Below, one piece after another: positions 38,552 to 46,166 of a stretch of 50,907 nucleotides of DNA. The stretch covers positions 1 to 50,907 of the forward strand of contig JAGDZU010000006.1 in assembly GCA_049115575.1 (NCBI GenBank), read 5' to 3'. The stretch's first letter is position 1. Each line of letters begins with the position of its first letter. The position numbers and the translations under genes are program-made. The notes beneath the pieces were generated by a model. It did no database searches and had not been told where the DNA came from. It saw only the letters and a list, made by a program, of their open reading frames with translations. Origin of the DNA: JAHEKB01 sp049115575. Lineage in GTDB: Bacteria; Bacteroidota; Bacteroidia; NS11-12g; UBA9320.

Positions 38552-40570
38552 TTATTGCGCTAATATTATCTTTTCTTGAAGTTCTTGACTCCCTGCTTTT
38601 ACTTTAATTATATAAAGACCATTTTCCAGTCCGTTCAGATTCAATTCATACCAATAGGATTGATCCGAAGGAATATTATTGTCTTCAAATACCACCCTTC
38701 CTAATCTATCCACTACACTAACAATTACTTCATCGTCTATTTCTGGAAGTGCCACATTCACTTTCCCAGAAGTTGGGTTTGGAAACACAGCCAATTCGAG
38801 ATTTGGCACTATGGTAGCTTCAGGTATATCCATGGAACCCACTATGAAACTATATCTAATTTCACCGCCAAAGTCACCTCCAAAATTTTCATAGATACCA
38901 CCCGATTGCTTAAATACTCTTATATATCCATTGATTCTGGTGTTTTGCCCAGTCTGTCGATAGTACCAAAAGTCTAATCCATCTCCTCCCGCATCTGTTA
39001 ATAGCAATTCATAGCAGCCAAAAGGAAGGTTGAAATTTCTACTTAAAGTAGAATTATTCGCCAGATTTGAAGTGTCAAATACAACTTCGCCTTTCTCATT
39101 AGTAATAGTTAATCTGTTCTCTTGGGCCTGACCATTGGTTCTCATTAATAGTCTAAAAGGTTCCCATCTCGGCACCATTTCAAAACCAACTTCATATCTA
39201 TCATTATCAGGTACATCATCAAAATATCGGTGATTAGGGGTAATCAGCTTGGCATAAAAGCGTGTCTGACTTAGGTCTGTTCCCGTCCAGCGTGGTGCGG
39301 GCAAGTAAACGGTGTCTTTATCTTCAAACCCAAGATTGCCTTCCCAGACATAGCTATTTTTCAAACCTCCAACTGCACCATATTCAATTACCGCATAAGT
39401 CATTGCTGTATGACTGTTGTTTTTCAGAACCACAATTGGATTGCCACATGTGGGATTCCATCTGGTATGATCGCTGAAATTACTCGGCGCCATAATGGTG
39501 TGCAATTCGGCATCAAATTCATGCTGGTCTTCACCATAAAAGAACAACTGTGTAGTTATGCTATGGCTTGACCCTCCATTTCCACTTAAAGTATAAGGTT
39601 CAATATCTAAATCTATAGTAACAGAATCACCAGCTAAATAATCTGATATTTCAATTCTTTGCTCATGAACTTTATCTCCAGGACACCAATTTCCTCTTGA
39701 GAAAATCCAGGTTCCGCCTTGAGGGGAAACTGCAACTGTTCCACAGTCATCTCTCCACATTCTGTGAGTGAATCTCTTTTCTCCATTTACTTTAATATAA
39801 TAATCTCTATCACAAAATTCACCACAACCGGTACCAGAATTGGCACCGTGGCCACTCACTATAACTTTAACCTGTGCTTGTGTAGTTCCTTTTGGAATAG
39901 CCACTTTTACAGGAGGTACAATATTGTTTTCAAACTGAGTAGTATTCTGATACCCGCCACCTTTTCTATATATGTTTTCAATTCCAAGAACCTTACGTTG
40001 AGGTTCTCCTTCTATAAATGCAAAAGTGATATCGGCACTAAAACCACTACTCCATCCATTGTACTTAGTTCTAATTCTAACACTGTCTTTTAGTAGGGAT
40101 GCGTAATCCGTAACGTCGTATACAAAAGTGTGTTTCCAACTGCTGTCATATCCTGCCGTCCTGTAACTTGGATTCCTAAAATTCATATAAGAACCATAGG
40201 GGGTAATGTATCTTCCAAGTTCATAATCAATCACCTTATTAAATACATTCCAGACAGTATCTACTTGTAAAGGATTGGTGCTTATCGTATCCAAACGTGT
40301 TATAGTGCTGTCTTTGCTTCCCGGTTCGTGCATGATGTATGTAAGCACATCATAGTCCCAATCACTGCAACCAGTGCTAGGGCAACCAACCGTATAATAC
40401 ATGAGAATCTTTCTGTATTCTTTCCCAACTGTGGGGAAATATGCTGTTCTATCGTAACTCTCGTGCCAGACCATGTTTACACTATTGTGAGAGGTCACAA
40501 ACAAGGTATCGGCTTGCGCATTTCCAAACGCGCTTAATATGAGGCAGATTAAAGGTAGGTATCGTTTCAT
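38552..40570 (-). CDS. T9SS type A secreted PNGase F-like protein
   Basis: This 672-residue secreted protein has a signal peptide (MKRYLPLICLILSAFGNAQA). Residues ~35-340 look like the PNGase F fold: GCPSTGCSDWDYDV near the N-terminal domain (candidate catalytic Asp), then SGTGCGEFCDRDYYIKVNG and RMWRDDCGTVAVSPQGGTW, which match the hallmark C-terminal domain motifs. PNGase F releases N-linked glycans from glycoproteins. A domain of unknown role follows, and the C-terminus is a type A T9SS sorting domain (AVFPNPTSGKVNV ... EKIILAQ). Activity is inferred from motifs only. It is co-directional with paaN. Confidence 0.83.
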   Translation of the reverse strand: MKRYLPLICLILSAFGNAQADTLFVTSHNSVNMVWHESYDRTAYFPTVGKEYRKILMYYTVGCPSTGCSDWDYDVLTYIMHEPGSKDSTITRLDTISTNPLQVDTVWNVFNKVIDYELGRYITPYGSYMNFRNPSYRTAGYDSSWKHTFVYDVTDYASLLKDSVRIRTKYNGWSSGFSADITFAFIEGEPQRKVLGIENIYRKGGGYQNTTQFENNIVPPVKVAIPKGTTQAQVKVIVSGHGANSGTGCGEFCDRDYYIKVNGEKRFTHRMWRDDCGTVAVSPQGGTWIFSRGNWCPGDKVHEQRIEISDYLAGDSVTIDLDIEPYTLSGNGGSSHSITTQLFFYGEDQHEFDAELHTIMAPSNFSDHTRWNPTCGNPIVVLKNNSHTAMTYAVIEYGAVGGLKNSYVWEGNLGFEDKDTVYLPAPRWTGTDLSQTRFYAKLITPNHRYFDDVPDNDRYEVGFEMVPRWEPFRLLMRTNGQAQENRLTITNEKGEVVFDTSNLANNSTLSRNFNLPFGCYELLLTDAGGDGLDFWYYRQTGQNTRINGYIRVFKQSGGIYENFGGDFGGEIRYSFIVGSMDIPEATIVPNLELAVFPNPTSGKVNVALPEIDDEVIVSVVDRLGRVVFEDNNIPSDQSYWYELNLNGLENGLYIIKVKAGSQELQEKIILAQ

Positions 40571-40629
40571 AAAAGGCCGCTAAGATAATTGCTTTTACTA
40601 TATTAGTGGTCAATTAATAATCATATAAC

Positions 40630-40827
40630 ATGAAGTATATAACACTAGTTTGCGGCGGTTTAATGCTTGTTTTTTTGTCATGTAATCAAAACACCGACAA
40701 TCAAGAAGAACAGAGTGAGATTATGGAACTTGATTCCATTTCCGAAACCTTAGACCAAAGTAGAACTGAATTGGAAAGCATTCAGGAGGACATTCAAGAG
40801 TTAGATAGCATTTTAAATGAAATATAA
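40630..40827 (+). CDS. Small coiled-coil lipoprotein
   Basis: This 65-residue predicted lipoprotein has leader MKYITLVCGGLMLVFLSC followed by a short acidic coiled coil (SISETLDQSRTELESIQED). It resembles Lpp-like or other tiny envelope lipoproteins in size but not in sequence. It sits just upstream of, and nearly overlapping, the charged secreted protein gene (the next ATG at 40829 is 2 bases after the TAA), so the pair is probably co-expressed. Function unknown. Confidence 0.65.
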   Translation: MKYITLVCGGLMLVFLSCNQNTDNQEEQSEIMELDSISETLDQSRTELESIQEDIQELDSILNEI

Positions 40828-40828
40828 A

Positions 40829-41443
40829 ATGAAAACAATTGCATTGATAATAAGCCTTTTATTCTTTACGGCTGGAGCCAGTTTTGCTCAAAATGGCAAC
40901 CAAAAAGAGAACAAAAAGAAAGGGTTAAAAGAAAGAATAGAAAAGCAGAAGAAAGACAGGAGTGAAAAACCGCAAGATGATGTAAAGCCCAAAAAAGAAA
41001 AAAATAAGAATGAGGATGCCGACAATGGGGATGATGAAGATTCAGAAAAAGTAAAGGCTCAAAAACCTAAGAACAAAGAGCATCATGATAGACGAGTTGG
41101 TTCTGAAGATCACCCAGGTAAACATTTAGGTCAGCAAAAGAATAAACATCAGAGTGAAACCAAAGAAGAGGCAAGAGAGCGAAAAGAAGTCAAGATTAAG
41201 GAAAATGAAGAAGAAGCTGCAGAGACTGAGGAAAGTGTAGGCACACTTAAACGGAAAATTGAAGAGGCTAGAGAAAAAATGAGAAAGAAACGAGAAGAAG
41301 GCGAAATATCAGATGAGGAATATGAAGAGAAAGTGAAGGAAATTGACGAAGTTGAAGCTAAAGCAGAAGAGGCGGAATCCAAATTAAAAAGGATTAAGGA
41401 GCGAATTAAAAAGGCTCAGGAAGAAGAGCAGACAGGTACTTAG
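40829..41443 (+). CDS. Highly charged secreted coiled-coil protein with a SHOCT-like segment
   Basis: This protein of about 204 residues has signal peptide MKTIALIISLLFFTAGASFAQ. The mature part is extremely rich in Lys, Glu and Asp. Its first half is disordered; its second half (~120-195) is a long coiled coil containing MRKKREEGEISDEEYEEK, similar to the SHOCT motif. It may act as a periplasmic spacer or binding protein; I do not recognise a family. ATG at 40829 is chosen over 40817, which overlaps the previous gene. Its stop is 8 bases from the stop of the convergent Lgt-like gene. Confidence 0.65.
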   Translation: MKTIALIISLLFFTAGASFAQNGNQKENKKKGLKERIEKQKKDRSEKPQDDVKPKKEKNKNEDADNGDDEDSEKVKAQKPKNKEHHDRRVGSEDHPGKHLGQQKNKHQSETKEEARERKEVKIKENEEEAAETEESVGTLKRKIEEAREKMRKKREEGEISDEEYEEKVKEIDEVEAKAEEAESKLKRIKERIKKAQEEEQTGT

Positions 41444-41451
41444 TTACTGAG

Positions 41452-42561
41452 TTAGTTTTTTTCAAGCTTTTTAAACCAGATTATACCAGCCGTACCAAGA
41501 AGCACAAAGAACACAGAAATCATCTCAGCTTGAGTAAAGTTTAATCCCGCAAAATGGTAATCGGGATTCACTCTTATTTTTTCTATAATATATCTCTCAA
41601 TACCAGAAAAGATTAAATAAATACTGAATAAGACACCGGCTACCTTTATTCTTTTTCTCATAGACCATAATATGGCAAATAGTATAAATGCCATAATAAT
41701 TTCATACAAAGGTGTAGGCCACACAGGATTCTCTAATGTGATTCCTAAAACATTGTTGGGATAACTATAAGACCAAGCCCAATCTGGAAGCCAGCTTAAC
41801 CAATTTGGCTTATCCGCTAAATTCTCTGTTCCCCAATCTCCATCTCCACTGAAATGGCACCCCATTCTACCAACACCATAAGCTAGCATCATAGCCGGTC
41901 CACCTACATCTAACATCACCCTCCATTTCACACCTTGTTTGTTTGCATACCACAAAACCGCAGCTGCACCGCAAATCAAACCACCAAAAAAAGTTAATCC
42001 GCTGAATGGTTCTGCTAAAGCTCCTATTGGATCTTGAATAAATTCACCCCAGTTTTCTAAATGATGAAATATTTTAGCACCTAGAAATCCAGTAACCGCT
42101 GCGATCATGGTAACATTTCCCATCATTTGGTATGGATGGAAAGTGTAAGTGTCACCTTCTTTAAAAGCAGGTCTATTTTTAAGTTGATAGTATTTAAATG
42201 CGATTGAAACACCTGCCAGTATGACTCCCCATAAAAGAGAACCTTCCCGTGAAAGCAGGAAAGCTTGTGGATTATCTGCTAGGCTTGAAAAATTTAAGAA
42301 CAGATAAACAACTTTCCATCCCAGGATAAAACCAATTAAACCGCTGCTCAGATACTCTGAATTAGCATTGGGTTTAGCTTTGGGTTTTTGAATAGCTTGT
42401 ATGACTCCTTCTGCTTCCTTGCGCTTCAGCTCAGATATCATAGCCCAATTCGCAGCTATAAAACCCAAAGCCACAAAAAAACCAAAAGTCATGACGATCT
42501 TAAGGAACGGGATATCCCATCCGAAGAGATCCAGAAAAGCATCGTAAATAGTTGGATACAT
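41452..42561 (-). CDS. Second, divergent prolipoprotein diacylglyceryl transferase family protein
   Basis: This 369-residue integral membrane protein has about eight helices and Lgt motifs in altered form: GVGRMGCHFSGDGDWG in place of the canonical GRVGCFMAGCCYG, and IFSGIERYIIEKIRVN in place of the YGVGRSIVELYRGD segment. It is about 100 residues longer than the canonical Lgt encoded at 27928-28734 and has a hydrophilic insert near residue 50. It could be a second Lgt with other substrates or a changed lipid donor, or a repurposed homologue. The Arg of the GR motif is kept. Confidence 0.85.
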   Translation of the reverse strand: MYPTIYDAFLDLFGWDIPFLKIVMTFGFFVALGFIAANWAMISELKRKEAEGVIQAIQKPKAKPNANSEYLSSGLIGFILGWKVVYLFLNFSSLADNPQAFLLSREGSLLWGVILAGVSIAFKYYQLKNRPAFKEGDTYTFHPYQMMGNVTMIAAVTGFLGAKIFHHLENWGEFIQDPIGALAEPFSGLTFFGGLICGAAAVLWYANKQGVKWRVMLDVGGPAMMLAYGVGRMGCHFSGDGDWGTENLADKPNWLSWLPDWAWSYSYPNNVLGITLENPVWPTPLYEIIMAFILFAILWSMRKRIKVAGVLFSIYLIFSGIERYIIEKIRVNPDYHFAGLNFTQAEMISVFFVLLGTAGIIWFKKLEKN

Positions 42562-42638
42562 ATGTGGAACGCGAAATAAACCAAACCACAGCTAATCTCG
42601 ACCATTAATCCAACAATAATGGATTTCTATTGACTAAA

Positions 42639-42959
42639 TCAAGCGGCAATCAGTTTTCTCATACTTTCCAGTATGTCTTCACCAGCCTGATAAAGGCCTT
42701 TTCTATCAATGGTTTGCTTATAGTCGTATAGACAAGTGTCTAGACCTGTGTTCACTGGCAAGCTCAGAAATCCTGAGGCCACGTTTTCAGCAAAGTCAAA
42801 AAGTAGCATCTGACTTAGTTCCGCACAGTACAAAGCCATTTGATCGATGATCTCATCGCGAAGCTGTATAGTTTGATCTGGATTAAAAGTGTAATTAGGG
42901 GATAAAGGAGCATATAGGCTATGCTTACCTCCGGTTATGGTCTTTTTAGTTTTCATCAT
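42639..42959 (-). CDS. Hypothetical small helical protein
   Basis: This protein has 106 residues (or 105 if the second ATG is used), is probably cytoplasmic and is mainly alpha-helical after a Gly/Pro-rich N-terminus (ITGGKHSLYAPLSPNY). I do not recognise the family. It contains IDQMALYCAELSQMLL and a C-terminal amphipathic helix. No close partner gene is present: Lgt ends 77 bases away and MtaB lies 147 bases upstream. A perfect inverted repeat overlaps its start codon, which points to translational or autoregulatory control. Confidence 0.65.
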   Translation of the reverse strand: MMKTKKTITGGKHSLYAPLSPNYTFNPDQTIQLRDEIIDQMALYCAELSQMLLFDFAENVASGFLSLPVNTGLDTCLYDYKQTIDRKGLYQAGEDILESMRKLIAA

Positions 42960-42986
42960 GAAGTTTATTGTATAACATAAACTTCA
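42959..42986 (-). promoter_or_regulatory. Perfect 10-base inverted repeat overlapping the start codon
   Basis: TGAAGTTTAT (42959-42968) and ATAAACTTCA (42977-42986) are perfect reverse complements with an 8-base loop. On the minus-strand mRNA the hairpin base touches the A of the AUG, so a stem could hide the ribosome landing site; as DNA it could be an operator. Confidence 0.5.
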
Positions 42987-43106
42987 ATCGGTATACCACT
43001 TAGTAAGATTTCAAACAATTATTCACAAATAGCTAATTATCTGCATTTTACAGATTTCATCTCATTTGCTTAAGTCTCAATTCTCTCTATTTTTGAGAGT
43101 TCATTC

Positions 43107-44414
43107 TTAATATTGGAGCTCTTTTATGGATTCAAAGTCTGCAAATCCATCTGAATCTATGCCTTTCATTTTAACTTTCACTAATTGATTGCACCAAGCA
43201 GGATTATACGAAGCTTCATAGCGCACATAGTTTTCCGAGAAACCTTGCATTCTGCCACCTCCCAATTTTTCATCTTCGAACAAAACAGCATGGGTTCTTC
43301 CCTCTTGACTTTTATAGAAATACCTTTTTTTCTTCTCAGATAGACTCCTAAGTTGTTTAGCCCTATTAGATTTCACTTCTTTACTCCATTGATTCGGAAG
43401 TTTCTTAGCTGTAGTGTTCGCCCTAGCAGAGTATGGAAACACATGTAGGTAACTCACATCAAGTTCATTCAAGAAGTAATAGGTCTCTAAAAAATGATCT
43501 TCAGTTTCCGAAGGAAATCCCACGATTACATCAACTCCTATACATGCATCTGGCATAAGGTCTTTTATAAATTTCACCCTGTCTGCATATAAAGATCGCT
43601 CATACTTCCTGCGCATCTTAGCTAAAACCTCGTCTGAACCACTTTGTAAGGGAATATGAAAATGGGGAACAAACTTCTTGGAGTTTGCCACAAACGTTAT
43701 TATTTCATTAGTGAGGAGATTGGGTTCTATGCTACTGATTCTATAACGCTCTACACCATCAACATCATCCAATTCAATTAGAAGGTCTAATAATCCTTCA
43801 GATGTTCCAACACCAAAATCTCCGATATTAACTCCTGTTAATACAACTTCCTTTATGTCTGTTTGTCCTACTTCCCTAGCTTTTGCAACAGTCTCTGCAA
43901 CAGATGCTGAGCGACTTTTTCCTCTAGCCAATGGTATAGTGCAAAAACTACAGAAGTAATCACAGCCATCTTGTACTTTCAAGAAACTTCTGGTTCTATC
44001 TCCGTGAGAAAAGGCTGGACTGAAATCTTGCACTTCTTTTATCTTACCATCGAGGACGATTGCCTTTTCCGTTTTACGCAAATCATGGAGGTGCTCAATC
44101 ATATTAAACTTTTCCTTAGCACCCAAAACCATATCAACACCAGGTATTTCCGAAATCTCTTTTGGCTTTAACTGTGCGTAACAGCCAATTATTACCACAT
44201 AAGCCATTGGATTTCTCTTGAGAACTTGCCTTACAGTTGACCTGCATTTTTTGTCGGCATTGTCTGTTACAGAGCAAGTATTGATTATATACATGTCTGC
44301 CCTATCCGTGAAATCCACCCTTTCAAAACCGTTTTCTTCCAACTGGCGAACGATGGTACTTGATTCAGAGAAATTGAGTTTGCACCCAAGGGTATGTATT
44401 GCAACTGAGGTCAA
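43107..44414 (-). CDS. mtaB: tRNA (N6-threonylcarbamoyladenosine-37-C2)-methylthiotransferase MtaB
   Basis: This 435-residue radical SAM enzyme adds a methylthio group to t6A37 of tRNA. N-terminal cluster Cys residues are in HTLGCKLNFSES, NTCSVTDNADKKC and IGCYAQL; the radical-SAM motif is DGCDYFCSFCTIP (CxxxCxxC). The pattern separates it from MiaB and RimO. No ATG precedes the conserved N-terminus in frame, so TTG at 44414 is the likely start. Confidence 0.95.
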   Translation of the reverse strand: MTSVAIHTLGCKLNFSESSTIVRQLEENGFERVDFTDRADMYIINTCSVTDNADKKCRSTVRQVLKRNPMAYVVIIGCYAQLKPKEISEIPGVDMVLGAKEKFNMIEHLHDLRKTEKAIVLDGKIKEVQDFSPAFSHGDRTRSFLKVQDGCDYFCSFCTIPLARGKSRSASVAETVAKAREVGQTDIKEVVLTGVNIGDFGVGTSEGLLDLLIELDDVDGVERYRISSIEPNLLTNEIITFVANSKKFVPHFHIPLQSGSDEVLAKMRRKYERSLYADRVKFIKDLMPDACIGVDVIVGFPSETEDHFLETYYFLNELDVSYLHVFPYSARANTTAKKLPNQWSKEVKSNRAKQLRSLSEKKKRYFYKSQEGRTHAVLFEDEKLGGGRMQGFSENYVRYEASYNPAWCNQLVKVKMKGIDSDGFADFESIKELQY

Positions 44415-44422
44415 ATGGGCTG

Positions 44423-44430
44423 CAAAAGTA
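44423..44430 (-). promoter_or_regulatory. -7 element (TACTTTTG) for mtaB
   Basis: An exact TAnnTTTG match on the minus strand lies 8 bases before the TTG start at 44414. Confidence 0.5.
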
Positions 44431-44450
44431 AGCTCATTAAAGAATAATGC

Positions 44451-45426
44451 CTAAGCTTTGGCCAATGTGAATTCAAAGGTTGTGCCTTGCCCCAATTCAC
44501 TCCTGACGTTAATATTCTCGCCATGAGCTTCTATCAAATGCTTAACTATAGATAATCCCAAACCGCTACCTCCTTGCTCACGGCTCCTATGATCATCCAC
44601 CCTATAAAAACGCTCAAAAAGCCTATTTAGATGCTCTTCTTCTATACCCAAACCATCATCTGAAACAGAGATTAGGACCTTATCGTGAAGCAAGGAGCAA
44701 CTCACTTCAACAGTGCCATTATCCTTANNCATACACTAAAGCATTTCTTAAACCTTGTCTATGAAGTTTTAAGTCCGTGTTTTTCTCATTGGCCATCTTT
44801 TCAACGGTTTCAAAAACTTCGTAAATCAATTCAATTAAGTTGAATTCTTCTAAATTCAGCTGCAATCTTCCAGATTGAATTTCAGAAATCGAAGTTAGCT
44901 CTTCAACAGTCTCGGCCAAGCGGTCTATTCCACGAGCTGCTTTTCTCAAGAACTTGCGATTAACATCTTTATCTTCTAGAGCTCCATCTAATAAAGTATG
45001 AATATACCCTTGAACATTGAAGACAGGAGTTTTCAATTCATGAGATACGTTTCCAATAAACTCTCTCCTAAATTTTTCTTGCTCCTTAAGCTGCATTAAT
45101 TCTTTTTTATTGTCTTGCATCCACTCTAAGACATCGTCACTTACATCGCTCAAGGGGTTAGCTAGAGGCTTGTCAAGCATGTTTAAGATTTTTTTGTCTC
45201 TTGCCTTAAATCTATAAATGTTTTGATAAATCAATTTGACTTTCTGTTGAATAAAGTATTGAAGAAGCAGGTAAAACACGGCAAACGAACATATTAGAAT
45301 TATGAATGCTCCAAGTAGTACAGTAGAAGAATCCTTTTCAAAAAACCACAGTATAATAGCACTAATAAGTGCCACAAACAAACTGGCAATAAATGCGATA
45401 TATGCTGGTCCTGGATTGGCTTTCAC
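44451..45426 (-). CDS. Sensor histidine kinase, PhoR-like, interrupted by a gap
   Basis: Two N-terminal membrane helices are followed by a HAMP-like linker, the dimerisation H-box FIGNVSHELKTPVFNVQGY, and after the NN at 44728-44729 the ATP-binding G1/F/G2 boxes (VSDDGLGIEE, FERFYRVDDHRSREQGGSGLGLSIVKH). The N-box (D...I.QVL.N...N..KY) that normally lies between ALVY and KDNGTVEV is absent, consistent with about 20-25 residues lost in the gap. It starts at GTG 45426 with a GTGA overlap onto the response regulator stop. The signal is unknown; phosphate or envelope sensing is plausible by family. Confidence 0.9.
44728..44729. other. Assembly gap (NN) in the histidine kinase ATPase domain
   Basis: The two flanking frames differ and the conserved N-box cannot be found on either side. 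The true missing length must be 1 plus a multiple of three. Confidence 0.8.
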
Positions 45427-46097
45427 AATTCAAACTTATATCCAACTCCTTTAATGGTTTTGATCTTTTTTTCTCCAATTTTTTCTCTAATTTTTCTGAT
45501 GTGCACATCAATGGTTCTGTCAACCACAAACACATCATTTCCCCAAACTTCGCTGAGTATAGATTCACGAGTAAATACTTTTCCCGGTTTTGAAGCTAAA
45601 AGATGTAGAAGCTCAAACTCTTTCTTTGGCAAATTCAACTCTATGCCATCTACACTTACCGTATAGCTGCTTTTATTTATGACCAAATTACCTAATTCCA
45701 AAGCATTATCTGGCTCCATTGCATTTTTCTCCCTTTTGAGAATCGCTTTGATCCTGCTTATTAGCAATCTGGGTTTTATGGGTTTAGAAATATAATCATC
45801 CGCACCTGCTTCAAACCCAGCCAATTCAGAATATTCTTCACTTCTAGCGGTTAAAAAGACTATGTAAACCCCATTGAACTCATTTTGTTCTCTAATTCTA
45901 ACACAGGTTTCAATGCCATCCATTTCAGGCATCATGATATCCAATAAAACCAAATTCGGCTTGAAGCTTTTCAAAAGTTCTAGAGCATCCAACCCATTCT
46001 GAGCAGTAGTACACTCATACCCTTCTTTCTCTAAATTGTATTTAAGAAGGTCGAGTATATCCTTTTCATCATCTACGATTAAGATTTTGGTGCTCAT
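45423..46097 (-). CDS. Response regulator, OmpR/PhoB family
   Basis: This 224-residue transcription regulator has a receiver domain with phosphorylation site D53 (VLLDIMMPEMDG), acidic pair VDDEKD, the conserved Thr in VFLTARSE and Lys in DDYISKPIKP (~K105). A winged-helix DNA-binding domain follows (~140-224: LPKKEFELLHLLASKPGKVFT, TIDVHIRKIREKIG, TIKGVGYKF). It is the partner of the histidine kinase that overlaps its stop codon. Targets are unknown. Confidence 0.95.
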   Translation of the reverse strand: MSTKILIVDDEKDILDLLKYNLEKEGYECTTAQNGLDALELLKSFKPNLVLLDIMMPEMDGIETCVRIREQNEFNGVYIVFLTARSEEYSELAGFEAGADDYISKPIKPRLLISRIKAILKREKNAMEPDNALELGNLVINKSSYTVSVDGIELNLPKKEFELLHLLASKPGKVFTRESILSEVWGNDVFVVDRTIDVHIRKIREKIGEKKIKTIKGVGYKFEL

Positions 46098-46101
46098 ACG
46101 G

Positions 46102-46109
46102 CAAAATTA
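46102..46109 (-). promoter_or_regulatory. -7 element (TAATTTTG) for the response regulator operon
   Basis: An exact TAnnTTTG match ends 4 bases before the ATG at 46097, leaving almost no leader. Confidence 0.5.
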
Positions 46110-46166
46110 AGAGGATAGCTTAGTATACTTCCTGTTTATATGTTAATTGATTATTAACTAATGCGC

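Noticed and set aside
41149..41382. A Ser-rich antisense reading frame
   Set aside because: It is the complement of a Glu/Lys-rich coiled coil, which always yields Ser/Leu/Phe-rich antisense frames.
46142..46158. GTTAAT/ATTAAC inverted repeat as a terminator
   Set aside because: The 6-base stem is entirely AT apart from one pair and lacks a T-run, so it is too weak to call.
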